Assembly: GCF_001700515.1 (NCBI RefSeq)
Contig: NZ_MAUD01000032.1
Location: 1 to 38,520 of the forward strand
Source: Streptomyces lushanensis
GTDB lineage: Bacteria > Actinomycetota > Actinomycetes > Streptomycetales > Streptomycetaceae
Direction of reading: 5' to 3'
Length of the DNA: 38,520 nucleotides
Shown: positions 25,128-34,131 of the stretch, one piece after another
How the letters are laid out: each line of letters starts with the position of its first letter
How positions within the stretch are numbered: the stretch's first letter is position 1
The notes under the pieces: generated by a model
The model's database searches: none
Told to the model about the DNA's origin: nothing
What the model saw: only the letters and a program-made list of their open reading frames with translations
Position numbers and translations under genes: made by a program

Positions 25128-26105
25128 GTGAGCCAGCCGATCACACCGACCACACCAGCCCAGGGCCCGAACCGGGCCCCGGACTCCACGCGTCCGCCCC
25201 GGAATCAAGCCCGCCCCGGCACCGGGACCGGCGCCGAGACCGATCTCACCGCCCTCGCCCGCCGGCACGGACTGACCGTGAGCGGCGCCCGGCCGACGCT
25301 GCCCGAGTATCTGCGCGGCCTCTGGTCACGGCGGCACTTCATCGCCGCCTTCGCCACCGCCCGGCTGACCGCGCAGTACAGCCAGGCGAAGCTCGGCCAG
25401 ATCTGGCAGATCATGACGCCGCTGCTCAACGCGGCGGTCTACTACTTCATCTTCGGGGTGCTGCTCGGCACCAGGGACGGTGTGCCGGACTTCGTCCCGT
25501 TCCTGGTCACGGGCGTCTTCGTGTGGACCTTCACCTCCAGCTCGATCATGGCGGGCACCCGCGCGATCTCCGGGAACCTCGGTCTCGTACGGGCCCTGCA
25601 CTTCCCGCGCGCCGCCCTGCCGATCGCACTCGCCCTCCAGCAGCTCCAGCAGCTGCTCTTCTCCATGGGCGCGCTCACGGTGATCCTGGTCTGCTTCGGC
25701 CAGTACCCGAGGCCGAGCTGGCTGCTGGTGGCGCCGGTCCTGGCGCTCCACGCGCTCTTCAACACCGGGATCTCGATGGCCGTGGCACGGCTGGCGGCCA
25801 GGACCCCGGACATCGCCCAGCTCATGCCGTTCGTCCTGCGCACCTGGATGTATGTGTCGGGTGTGATGTGGAGCGTCGACAAGGTGGCCGGTGACGACCG
25901 GGTACCGCACTGGGTCACGGTGGCCCTGGAGTGCAATCCGGCCGCCGTCTACATCGATCTGATGCGCTTCGCGCTCATCGACAGCTTCACCGCCGACCGG
26001 CTGCCGCCGCACATCTGGGCCGTGGCCCTCGGCTGGGCCCTGTTCGCCGCGATCGGCGGATTCCTGTTCTTCTGGAAGGCCGAGGAGGAGTACGGACGTG
26101 GCTGA
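25128..26105 (+). CDS. ABC-2 type polysaccharide/teichoic acid exporter permease (TagG/Wzm-like)
   Basis: A 325-residue membrane protein with a long Pro-rich cytoplasmic head (1-65) and then the ABC-2 permease fold. Telling segments are LTAQYSQAKLGQIWQIMTPLLNAAVYYFIFGVLLGT near the first helix and NPAAVYIDLMRFALI before the last, both typical of the TagG/Wzm/KpsM group that exports glycan on a lipid carrier. About six hydrophobic segments are visible. It starts with GTG and overlaps the ATPase gene by eight bases. It is divergent from tetR. The substrate is probably a teichoic acid or other surface glycan; the exact polymer is not known. Confidence 0.9.
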   Translation: MSQPITPTTPAQGPNRAPDSTRPPRNQARPGTGTGAETDLTALARRHGLTVSGARPTLPEYLRGLWSRRHFIAAFATARLTAQYSQAKLGQIWQIMTPLLNAAVYYFIFGVLLGTRDGVPDFVPFLVTGVFVWTFTSSSIMAGTRAISGNLGLVRALHFPRAALPIALALQQLQQLLFSMGALTVILVCFGQYPRPSWLLVAPVLALHALFNTGISMAVARLAARTPDIAQLMPFVLRTWMYVSGVMWSVDKVAGDDRVPHWVTVALECNPAAVYIDLMRFALIDSFTADRLPPHIWAVALGWALFAAIGGFLFFWKAEEEYGRG

Positions 26106-26922
26106 ACGCCCCCCCGCCGTCAGCGGACCCGCCGTCACCGCACCCGCCGTCACCGACGAACCCGTTCCGACGGTCGTCGCCGACGGGGTCCACATCACCT
26201 ACACGGTCCATGGCACCCGGGGCGGCCGGGGCAGCGCCACCTCCGCCCTGAGCCGGATCCTCTCGCGCCGGAGCGCGCCCGGCGCACGCCAGGTGCACGC
26301 CGTACGGGGCGTCAGCTTCGCGGCGTACAAGGGCGAGGCGATCGGCCTGATCGGCTCCAACGGATCGGGCAAGTCGACACTGCTCAAGGCCGTCGCCGGA
26401 CTGCTGCCGCCGACGGAGGGCAGGATCTTCACCCGGGGCCAGCCCTCGCTCCTGGGCGTCAACGCGGCGCTGATGAGCGATCTGACGGGCGAGCGCAATG
26501 TCATCCTCGGCGGGCTGGCGATGGGCATGTCGCGCGAGCAGGTACGGGAGCGCTACGACGACATCGTGAAGTTCTCCGGGATCAACGAGAAGGACGACTT
26601 CATCTCGCTGCCGATGCGGACGTACTCCTCGGGGATGGGCGCCCGGCTGCGCTTCTCGATCGCCGCCGCCAAGAGCCACGAGGTCCTGCTGATCGACGAG
26701 GCGCTCTCCACCGGCGACGCCACGTTCCAGCGCCGCAGCCAGCGGCGCATCGCCGAGCTCCGCGAGGAGGCGGGCACGGTCTTCCTCGTCAGCCACAGCA
26801 ACAAGACGATCACCGAGACCTGTGACCGGGCGCTCTGGCTGGAGTCGGGGACGCTGCGGATGGACGGCCCGGCGGCGGAGGTCGTCGCGGCGTACGAGGA
26901 GTTCACCGGCAAGAAGAAATAA
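26098..26922 (+). CDS. ABC transporter ATP-binding protein (TagH/Wzt-like)
   Basis: A 274-residue ATPase partner of the preceding permease. Walker A is GSNGSGKS (86-93), the signature is YSSGMGARLRF (about 176-186), Walker B is VLLIDEAL (196-203) and the switch His is in VSHSNKTI. As in TagH/Wzt, the Q-loop region is replaced by the G-loop LLGVNAALMSDLTGERN. A C-terminal carbohydrate-binding extension is absent. A Pro/Val-rich head (1-25) precedes the fold. It starts with GTG inside the end of the permease gene, so translation is coupled. Confidence 0.93.
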   Translation: MAERPPAVSGPAVTAPAVTDEPVPTVVADGVHITYTVHGTRGGRGSATSALSRILSRRSAPGARQVHAVRGVSFAAYKGEAIGLIGSNGSGKSTLLKAVAGLLPPTEGRIFTRGQPSLLGVNAALMSDLTGERNVILGGLAMGMSREQVRERYDDIVKFSGINEKDDFISLPMRTYSSGMGARLRFSIAAAKSHEVLLIDEALSTGDATFQRRSQRRIAELREEAGTVFLVSHSNKTITETCDRALWLESGTLRMDGPAAEVVAAYEEFTGKKK

Positions 26923-26949
26923 CGCCGGAAACAGCGGCAATTCGGGCTA

Positions 26950-28326
26950 ATGTGCCGGTCGATGACGAACCGTCCGACCGGCACGGCCGGCGCCCCCGAG
27001 CCCACGTCCGCCCGCACGCCTCTCCGTCCGTCCGCACACGGCTTTGACCGTGCCTCCGCCCGCGCCCGTGTCCTCGCCCGTATCCCGCGGATCGCCCGCC
27101 GTCCTCACCGTCCCCGCCGCCCCCGGGGTGTCCGCCGCCGGACCGTGACCGCCGTCTGTGCCGTCTGGACCGTCTGGGCCCTGACACGGCTCGCGATGCT
27201 CTGGCTGATCCTGCACGACACCCTCGGCGTGGGCGCGGTCGGCCGCGAGGTGTACGGCGTCTACCGGCACTGGTACGAGCAGCTCAAGCTGGGCTCGTAC
27301 CCGCTCGACGACGTGACCTGGCAGTATCCGCCGGGCGCCGGGGCGGTGCTGCTCTCCCCGGCGCTGCTGCCGCACCTGACGTACTTCCAGGCGTTCGTCG
27401 CGCTGGCCCTGCTCTCCGACGCGGTCGTCACGCTCGCGCTGACGCGGGCCGGGCGCGGCGCCGGATCGTCGGCCGCGGGCTGCCGGCTGTGGGTGTGCGG
27501 ACTGCCGCTGCTGCTGCACACCCCGCTCGTGCGGTACGACGTGCAGGCCACCGCCCTCGCCGTACTCGCCCTGCTCACCGTCCGCCGCCGTCCGCTGACC
27601 GGCGGGATGCTCGCCGGGCTCGGCGCGATGGTGAAGGTCTGGCCCGCGCTGACCCTGCTCGGCACGCCTCGCGGCCGTACCACCCGTGCCGCCTGGTCCT
27701 CCGCCGCCGTCGGCGCTCTGGCTCTGCTGGGCGTGCTCGCACTGAATTTCTCCCGACCGCTGGACTTTCTGCGCCAGCAGGGCGGCCGGGGCATCCAGAT
27801 CGAGTCGCTCGGCGGCACCGCGCTCTCCCTGGCCCGGCTGGCGGGCTGGTCCGGTACGGTCGAATACCGCTACGGCGCCTTCGAGTTCACCGGCCCGCAT
27901 GTGCGGGAAGTGGCCCTGGCCGCCCTGCTGCTGACCGCGTCGGCCTTCTGCTGGCTGCTCCTGTGGCGGGTACGCGCCGTCCGCTGGACGGTGGCCACCC
28001 CGTTCGACGCGGCGCTGACCGCCGTGCTCCTCTTCACCGTCACCAGCCGGGTGATCAGCCCGCAGTATCTGATCTGGCTGCTGGGTCTGGCCGCGGTCTG
28101 CCTCACCTCGCGTGCGACCAGCCAGCGTCCGGTGGCGCTGCTGCTGCTCCCGGCGACGGTTCTGAGCGCCGTGGGCTATCCGGTGCTGTATCTGGACGTC
28201 ATGGCGGTCACACCGCTGGGCTGTGCGGTGATGGCGCTCAGAAACGGGCTTCTGCTGGCGGCGGCGCTGCTGGCCTGCAGACGGCTGTGGACCGGGACAC
28301 GGAGAGAGGCGCCCGGCTCGACCTGA
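26950..28326 (+). CDS. GT87-type (DUF2029) polyprenol-phosphate-sugar glycosyltransferase
   Basis: A membrane protein of 458 residues (start at 26950; an ATG at 26962 is equally good) with about ten hydrophobic segments. After a basic Arg/Pro-rich head it has VWALTRLAMLWL, then YGVYRHWYEQLKLGSYPLDDVTWQYPPGAG, the acidic loop between helices one and two that holds the catalytic Asp in this GT-C family. WQYPP and the late VISPQYLIWLL are family hallmarks. Members transfer mannose or another sugar from a polyprenol-phosphate donor to glycans or lipids outside the membrane. It starts 27 bases after the exporter ATPase, so it is probably in the same operon and may decorate the exported glycan. That link is positional inference. 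Confidence 0.85.
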   Translation: MCRSMTNRPTGTAGAPEPTSARTPLRPSAHGFDRASARARVLARIPRIARRPHRPRRPRGVRRRTVTAVCAVWTVWALTRLAMLWLILHDTLGVGAVGREVYGVYRHWYEQLKLGSYPLDDVTWQYPPGAGAVLLSPALLPHLTYFQAFVALALLSDAVVTLALTRAGRGAGSSAAGCRLWVCGLPLLLHTPLVRYDVQATALAVLALLTVRRRPLTGGMLAGLGAMVKVWPALTLLGTPRGRTTRAAWSSAAVGALALLGVLALNFSRPLDFLRQQGGRGIQIESLGGTALSLARLAGWSGTVEYRYGAFEFTGPHVREVALAALLLTASAFCWLLLWRVRAVRWTVATPFDAALTAVLLFTVTSRVISPQYLIWLLGLAAVCLTSRATSQRPVALLLLPATVLSAVGYPVLYLDVMAVTPLGCAVMALRNGLLLAAALLACRRLWTGTRREAPGST

Positions 28327-28625
28327 GCCGCACGCCCCACACCGCGGTCCGACGCCTCCGCCTGTCCTCGGTCCGGGCGGCCTGCCAGACCTGCCCGGCG
28401 CAGCCGATCCGACACCGCCCCTCGCCCGACACCGCCCCTGGCCCGTACACCGCCGGACGGCCGGACGCGAATTCACCCGAACGGGCCTCCTCGAACCGGC
28501 CCTCAGCCGTGCCGATTCACCCGAACGGGCGTCGGCCACCGATATGCCCCGCCCGACCGGCCCGGACCGGCCCAGCCGAGGGGCCGTGCCCGGCGGACCG
28601 TCCTTGACAGTCCGTCCCCGTCCCG
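28327..28625. other. Convergent intergenic region with short repeats
   Basis: Space between the convergent GT87 and glutamate-dehydrogenase genes. It holds a 28-bp segment identical to pkaA coding sequence on the other strand (28388-28415), two ATTCACCCGAACGGGC copies (28471-28486, 28515-28530) and CGACACCGCCCCT duplicated near 28410-28440. No strong terminator hairpin was found, and no gene is supported. Confidence 0.5.
28388..28415 (-). repeat. 28-bp copy of a pkaA coding segment
   Basis: The minus-strand sequence of 28388-28415 is identical to 15272-15299 (plus). The latter is the antisense of pkaA codons for DLPGAADPT. Identity stops abruptly on both sides. Chance identity of this length in a 38-kb window is very unlikely. 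Confidence 0.85.
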
Positions 28626-31600
28626 TCAGCTGTGCGTCCGCAGCAGCGTCCGCATCGTCCTCATCGCGACGGACAGATTCGCCAGATCGAACGCGTCCGA
28701 GCTCTGGATCTCCTCCAGCGTCGTCCGCGCACGGGAGAGGATCGCCGCGTTCTTCCCCTCCCACGCGCTGAAACGCTCCTCGGGCGTCGAGTTCCCGTTG
28801 CCCACGGTCAGCACATCCGCGGTCAGCGCCGCATGCGCCGCGTACAGGTCCTCGCGGATCGCGGCACGCGCCATCGACTGCCAGCGGTCGGCCCTCGGCA
28901 GCTCCACGATCCGGTCCCTGAGCTGGGTGATCCGCAGCCGCTCACCGAGGTCGTAGTACACCTCGGCGACGGAGAGCGGATCCTGTCCGGTACGGTCCGC
29001 GATCGCGACGATGTCGAGGGTCGGGAAGGCGGAGGAGAATCCGGCCACCCGTACGGCCAGTTCCTCGGGAACGCCCGCGTTGGTCAGCTCCGCCAGAATC
29101 CGCTGGTACCACTCCATCTCCGCGCCGCGCAGCATCGTGGGCAACTGCGCCCAGACCCGCTCGACTCCCGCGGCGAAGAACTCGATGGTGCCGGTGATCT
29201 CCAGCGGCTGCGGCCGGTTGCCCAGCAGCCACCGCGTACCCCGCTCGACCAGCCGGCGCGAGTGCAGCCTGATCCGGGTCTGGACGGCGGCCGGGACCTT
29301 GTTGTCCAGCGCCTCCACCGCGTCCCAGACCGCGCCGAGACCGAAGATGTCCCTGGCCGAGGCCTGCGCCCTGACGATCTCCTCGATCGAGGCGCCCGTC
29401 TCCTCGCGCAGCCGGTGCAGGAAGGTCGAACCACCGCTGTTGACGGTGTCGTTCACCAGCACCGTCGTCACGATCTCCCGGCGCAGGGCGTGCCCGTCGA
29501 CCCGCTCGGGGAACCGCTCGCGCAGCGCCGAGGGGAAGTACGCGTGCAGCAGCTTGCGCAGATACGGGTCGTCCGGCAGATCGGTGTGGATCAGCTCGTC
29601 GGCCACGGTGATCTTGGTGTACGCGAGCAGCACCGCCAGCTCGGGCTGGGACAGGCCCTTGCCCGCGTTGAGCAGTTCACGGATCTGCCGGTCGGTCGGC
29701 AGGAACTCCAGCGCCCGGTCGAGATGTCCGTCCCGCTCCAGCCGGCGGATGAACCGCTGGTGCGCGTGGAGGAGCGAGGGCGACTGGGAGTCGGCGTTGG
29801 CGAGGGCCGTGTTCTGCGCGTAGTTGTTGCGCAGCACCAGCGCCCCGACCTCGTCGGTCATCTCGGCGAGCAGCTTGTTGCGCTGCTTGACGGTCATGTC
29901 GCCTTCGGACACCAGCCCGTTCAGCAGGATCTTGATGTTCACCTCGTGGTCGGAGGTGTCCACACCGGCGCTGTTGTCGATCGCGTCGGTGTTGACCTTG
30001 CCGCCCTCACCGTCCCCGCCGCGCCGCGCGAACTCGATCCGGCCGAGCTGGGTCAGCCCCAGATTGCCGCCCTCGCCGACGACCTTGACCCGCAGGTCCT
30101 CGCCGTTGACACGGATCGCGTCGTTGGCCTTGTCGCCGACATCGGCGTTCGACTCGGTGGAGGCCTTGACGTACGTACCGATGCCGCCGTTCCACAGCAG
30201 GTCCACCGGGGCCTGGAGGATCACCTTCATCAGCTCGGCGGGCGTCAGCTTGGTGACACCCGGCTGAATCCCCAGGGCCTCGCGCACATGCGCGTTGACC
30301 GGGATCGACTTGGCCGTACGCGGGTGGATACCGCCGCCCTGCGAGAGCAGCCGCTTGTCGTAGTCGGCCCACGAGGAGCGCGGCAGGTCGAACAGCCTGC
30401 GGCGCTCGGCGTACGAGGTGGCCGCGTCCGGGTGCGGATCGAGGAAGATGTGCCGGTGGTCGAAGGCCGCGACCAGCCGGATGTGCTCGGAGAGCAGCAT
30501 GCCGTTGCCGAACACGTCGCCGGACATGTCACCGACACCGACGACGGTGAAGTCCTCGGTCTGGGTGTCGTGGCCCAGCTCACGGAACTGCCGCTTCACC
30601 GACTCCCAGGCGCCACGGGCCGTGATGCCCATGCCCTTGTGGTCGTAGCCCGCGCTGCCGCCGGAGGCGAAGGCGTCCCCGAGCCAGAAGTCATAGGCGA
30701 GCGCGACCTCGTTGGCGATGTCGGAGAAGCTCGCGGTGCCCTTGTCGGCGGCGACGACCAGATAGGTGTCGTCCTCGTCGTGGCGGACCACGTCGGCCGG
30801 CGGCACGACCTCGCCCCCGACCAGGTTGTCGGTGATGTCGAGCAGCGCCGAGATGAAGATCTTGTACGAGGCGATGCCCTCGGCCAGCCAGGCGTCCCGG
30901 TCCACGGCCGGATCGGGAAGCTGCTTGGCGACGAAGCCGCCCTTGGCACCGACCGGCACGATCACGGTGTTCTTGACCATCTGCGCCTTGACCAGGCCGA
31001 GGACCTCCGTACGGAAGTCCTCGCGCCGGTCGGACCAGCGCAGACCACCGCGGGCGACCTTGCCGAAGCGCAGATGCACGCCCTCGACCCGCGGCGAGTA
31101 CACCCAGATCTCGAACGCCGGCCGGGGCGCGGGCAGATCGGGGATGGCCTGCGGGTCGAACTTCATCGACACATAGCTGTGGTGGCCGGCGCCCTGGTTC
31201 CTCCGGCCCCTCCGGTCGCCGCCGAGGCTCGCCTTCTGGAAGAAGTTCGTACGGAGAGTGGCCTTGACGAGGGTCAGGAAGGACCGCAGGATCCGGTCCT
31301 CGTCCAGGCTCGCGACCTGGTCGAGGGCTCCGTCCAGCTCCTCCAGCATCGCTTCGGTCAGCTCCGTGCCGGCGCGCTGGCGCTCCGGCGACATCCGGGC
31401 CTCGAAGAGGGAGACCAGCAGCCGGGTGGTGTGGACATTGCTGCGGAGCGTGTCCTCCATGTAGTCCTGGCTGAAGGTCGAGCCGGACTGCCGCAGATAC
31501 TTGGCGTACGCGCGCAGCACCATCGCCTGCCGCCAGTCCAGACCGGCGCTCAGGACGAGCGAGTTGAAGCCGTCGTTCTCCGCCGCGCCCGTCCAGACCG

Positions 31601-33713
31601 CGGCGAAGGCGTCCTGGAAGCGCTCGCGGGCGTCCTCGGCGAGATAGTCGCCGTCCGCGCCGCCCAGCGGCATCCGCAGACCGAAGTCGTAGATCCACGC
31701 CGTCGAACGGTCCGCGCAGCGCAGCTCGTACGGCCGCTCGTCGACGACCTCGACCCCGAGCCGCTGGAGCACGGGAAGGACGGCGGAGAGGGAGACCTGC
31801 TCACCCGAGCGGTAGATCTTGAAGCGGCGCTCGCCGGGGCCCGCGCCGACCGGCTCGTACAGGGAGAGCGAGAAGTCCGACTCCTCCTTGTCGAGGGCCT
31901 CCAGATGGACCAGATCGGCGACGGCGGCGCGCGGTGAGTGGTCGGCCTTGTATCCCTCGGGGAAGGCATTGCCGTAGTGGCGCAGCAGCTCGGCGGCGCG
32001 CTCCTCGCCGCATTCGGCGTTCAGCGCCTCGCCGAAGGCGTCGGACCAGGAACGGGCGGCCTCGACGAGCCGGGCCTCGATCCGGTCGGTGTCGGCGTCG
32101 GTGAGCTTGGCCAGCTCGGTGCCCCGGGGGACCCGGATCACGAAGTGGAGCCTGGAAAGAATCGATTCTGTGTTCCAGGCGGTGAAGTCGACGCTGGAGC
32201 CGCCCAGTTCCTCCTTGAGGATGTCGACCAGCCGCAGCCGCACACCGGTGGTGTAGCGGTCGCGCGGCAGGTAGACGAGGGCGGAGTAGTAGCGCCCGTA
32301 ATCGTCCTGGCGCAGATAGAGCCGCAGCCGCCTGCGCTCCTGGAGATAGAGCACGCTGGTGACGATCGAGCGGAGCTGGTCGACCGGCGTCTGGAACAGC
32401 TCGTCGCGCGGATAGGTCTCCAGGATCTGGAGCAGATCGCGGCCGTCGTGGCTGTCGGGCGAGAAGCCCGCGCCCTCCAGCACTTCGGCGACCTTGCGCC
32501 GGATCACCGGGACGCGCCGCACGGACTCGGTGTACGCGGCCGAGGAGAAGAGCCCGAGGAAGCGCCGCTCGCCGACGACATTGCCCTTGTCGTCGAACTT
32601 CTTCACCCCGACATAGTCGAGATAGCCCGACCGGTGCACGGTGGAGCGGCTGTTGGCCTTGGTGAGGACGAGCAGCTTGTGCTCACGGGCCTTGGCGCGG
32701 GCGTCGGCGGGCAGCCGGCTGAAGGAGGGGCTGACCGGATGGTCGTCGTCCTCGTTCTGCCGCGGGTCGGAGCGCAGAATGCCGAGGCCGGTGCCCGCCA
32801 CGGCGGACAGGGCGTCCGAGTCCGTGAGCTGATACTCGCGGTAGCCGAGGAAGGTGAAGTGGTCGGCGGCGAGCCAGCGCAGCAGCTCACGGGCCTCCTC
32901 GACCTCCTGGTCGCGCAGATCGTCGGCGGTCGGCTCGGTGGGCAGCTCCTCGGCGATACGCAGCGCCGAGTCGCGCATCTTCTCCCAGTCCTCGACGGTC
33001 TCACGGACGTCGGACAGGACGCGGAGCAGATCGGCGGTCATCTGCTTGAGATCGGCGCGGTCGGTCTCGCGGTCGATCTCGACATGGATCCAGGACTCGA
33101 CGAGCACATCGTGCGCGAGGCCCGCCGCGGACTCGCTCCCCTCGGGGAGCACCTCGATCAGTTTGCCGGTGACATCACGGCGTACGACGACCTGCGGATG
33201 GATCACCGCGTGGATACCGCGGCCCTGCCGGGAGAGCTCATTGGTGACGGAGTCGACCAGGAACGGCATGTCGTCGGTGACGACCTCGACCACGGAGTGG
33301 CTGCACGTCCAGCCGTTCTCCTCGACCGTCGGGGTGTGCACCCTTACGCTGGCCGTCCCCTGGGGACGGTGTCCCGCCAGCCGGTAGTGGGAAAGCGCCG
33401 CGCCGAGGATGTCGACCGGGTCGCGGTCGGTGAGGTCCTCGGGTGCGGTGTGCAGGTAGTAGCGCTGGAGGTACGCGCGCAGCGCGCCCTTGCCGAGACC
33501 CGCGGGAGCGCCCGTGGCGTCGGCACCGTCGCCGACGAGGCCACCGGGACCGCCTGGACCGCCCGCGTGGCTCTCGCCATGAGGCCCGGCCGCTGCCTCG
33601 TCCTTCCGGGGGCCGCCCCCCAGCCCCCCGGTCCACCCCGCCGGGCTGTTCTCAGCGGCCCGAGCCGCCTGTTCCAGCAACTCGGCCTTGGCTTCGTCCA
33701 GCTTGGTCTGCAT
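28626..33713 (-). CDS. gdhB: NAD-specific glutamate dehydrogenase, large (about 180 kDa) type
   Basis: A 1695-residue enzyme that oxidatively deaminates glutamate to 2-oxoglutarate, feeding carbon to the TCA cycle when amino acids are abundant. It belongs to the giant NAD-GDH family first studied in S. clavuligerus (from memory). The N-terminal 850 residues hold ACT-like regulatory modules (for example TVHRSGYLDYVGVKKFD...GERRFLGLFSS). The catalytic core begins near residue 861 with PRPAFEIWVYSPRVEGVHLRFGKVARGGLRWSDR and MVKNTVIVPVGAKGGFV, the substrate-binding part. VGVGDMSGDVFGNGML near 1057 is the NAD-binding loop. A helical C-terminal domain follows. The ATG has AGAGGA upstream. The gene is monocistronic, with a long leader carrying several dyads. 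Confidence 0.96.
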   Translation of the reverse strand: MQTKLDEAKAELLEQAARAAENSPAGWTGGLGGGPRKDEAAAGPHGESHAGGPGGPGGLVGDGADATGAPAGLGKGALRAYLQRYYLHTAPEDLTDRDPVDILGAALSHYRLAGHRPQGTASVRVHTPTVEENGWTCSHSVVEVVTDDMPFLVDSVTNELSRQGRGIHAVIHPQVVVRRDVTGKLIEVLPEGSESAAGLAHDVLVESWIHVEIDRETDRADLKQMTADLLRVLSDVRETVEDWEKMRDSALRIAEELPTEPTADDLRDQEVEEARELLRWLAADHFTFLGYREYQLTDSDALSAVAGTGLGILRSDPRQNEDDDHPVSPSFSRLPADARAKAREHKLLVLTKANSRSTVHRSGYLDYVGVKKFDDKGNVVGERRFLGLFSSAAYTESVRRVPVIRRKVAEVLEGAGFSPDSHDGRDLLQILETYPRDELFQTPVDQLRSIVTSVLYLQERRRLRLYLRQDDYGRYYSALVYLPRDRYTTGVRLRLVDILKEELGGSSVDFTAWNTESILSRLHFVIRVPRGTELAKLTDADTDRIEARLVEAARSWSDAFGEALNAECGEERAAELLRHYGNAFPEGYKADHSPRAAVADLVHLEALDKEESDFSLSLYEPVGAGPGERRFKIYRSGEQVSLSAVLPVLQRLGVEVVDERPYELRCADRSTAWIYDFGLRMPLGGADGDYLAEDARERFQDAFAAVWTGAAENDGFNSLVLSAGLDWRQAMVLRAYAKYLRQSGSTFSQDYMEDTLRSNVHTTRLLVSLFEARMSPERQRAGTELTEAMLEELDGALDQVASLDEDRILRSFLTLVKATLRTNFFQKASLGGDRRGRRNQGAGHHSYVSMKFDPQAIPDLPAPRPAFEIWVYSPRVEGVHLRFGKVARGGLRWSDRREDFRTEVLGLVKAQMVKNTVIVPVGAKGGFVAKQLPDPAVDRDAWLAEGIASYKIFISALLDITDNLVGGEVVPPADVVRHDEDDTYLVVAADKGTASFSDIANEVALAYDFWLGDAFASGGSAGYDHKGMGITARGAWESVKRQFRELGHDTQTEDFTVVGVGDMSGDVFGNGMLLSEHIRLVAAFDHRHIFLDPHPDAATSYAERRRLFDLPRSSWADYDKRLLSQGGGIHPRTAKSIPVNAHVREALGIQPGVTKLTPAELMKVILQAPVDLLWNGGIGTYVKASTESNADVGDKANDAIRVNGEDLRVKVVGEGGNLGLTQLGRIEFARRGGDGEGGKVNTDAIDNSAGVDTSDHEVNIKILLNGLVSEGDMTVKQRNKLLAEMTDEVGALVLRNNYAQNTALANADSQSPSLLHAHQRFIRRLERDGHLDRALEFLPTDRQIRELLNAGKGLSQPELAVLLAYTKITVADELIHTDLPDDPYLRKLLHAYFPSALRERFPERVDGHALRREIVTTVLVNDTVNSGGSTFLHRLREETGASIEEIVRAQASARDIFGLGAVWDAVEALDNKVPAAVQTRIRLHSRRLVERGTRWLLGNRPQPLEITGTIEFFAAGVERVWAQLPTMLRGAEMEWYQRILAELTNAGVPEELAVRVAGFSSAFPTLDIVAIADRTGQDPLSVAEVYYDLGERLRITQLRDRIVELPRADRWQSMARAAIREDLYAAHAALTADVLTVGNGNSTPEERFSAWEGKNAAILSRARTTLEEIQSSDAFDLANLSVAMRTMRTLLRTHS

Positions 33714-33736
33714 GTCCTCTGGCTCCTGTCGCGCGC

Positions 33737-33771
33737 CGTTGCGTGACGTAGGTGAAGGAAGCGACGCAACG
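33737..33771. promoter_or_regulatory. Inverted repeat in the gdh leader
   Basis: CGTTGCGT and ACGCAACG form a perfect 8-bp inverted repeat separated by 19 bases, starting 23 bases upstream of the glutamate-dehydrogenase ATG. It could be a leader hairpin close to the ribosome-binding site or an operator. Confidence 0.45.
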
Positions 33772-34131
33772 CCACGACGCGGGGTTTCCGGTCGAAGTCG
33801 ACGTTATGCCGCGATGAGAGATGTCCGGGGCGTTATTGGCCAATTTTGGCGGCCGGCCCGGACCTTGGTGATCAGCGATCACCCGGACGCTGTGGCGCTC
33901 CGGGCACGGGCGGAGGGCCTCACTGCCCCCACGGCTTATCGCGCTGATCACCGCCCAAGGTTATCGCTCCTCACCGGGGAGCCGTCATGAGCCGCATGTG
34001 TACAAAAGAGGGCCAATAAGTTTGACACTCCGGACAGCGACACGGACCGCGCGGACCGGGACGGGAAGCGGTCGGCGGGACGACACTGGTCGGCAGATGG
34101 ACAGATCGCCCCACCCTTTCCGGGAGCAGTC
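33772..34131. promoter_or_regulatory. Divergent promoter region of gdh and the DJ-1/PfpI gene, with dyads
   Basis: A comparatively A+T-rich segment. It contains the palindrome ATTGGCCAAT (33835-33844), whose half GGCCAATA recurs near 34010, and GGTGATC-AGC-GATCACC (33867-33883), whose half CTGATCACC recurs near 33945. TTGACA at 34022-34027 is a candidate -35 box for the plus-strand gene, but a matching -10 is weak. The cluster suggests regulated expression of glutamate catabolism; the regulators are unknown. Confidence 0.45.

Noticed and set aside
24956..25189. N-terminal extension of the TetR regulator
   Set aside because: It would run through the divergent promoter and the candidate operators; the normal TetR length is reached from the ATG at 24955.
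28632..31937. Long plus-strand open frame (1101 codons) opposite glutamate dehydrogenase
   Set aside because: It is antisense to a clear family member. Its translation is rich in Arg, Gly, His and Gln with no motif, as expected for the shadow of a high-G+C gene.
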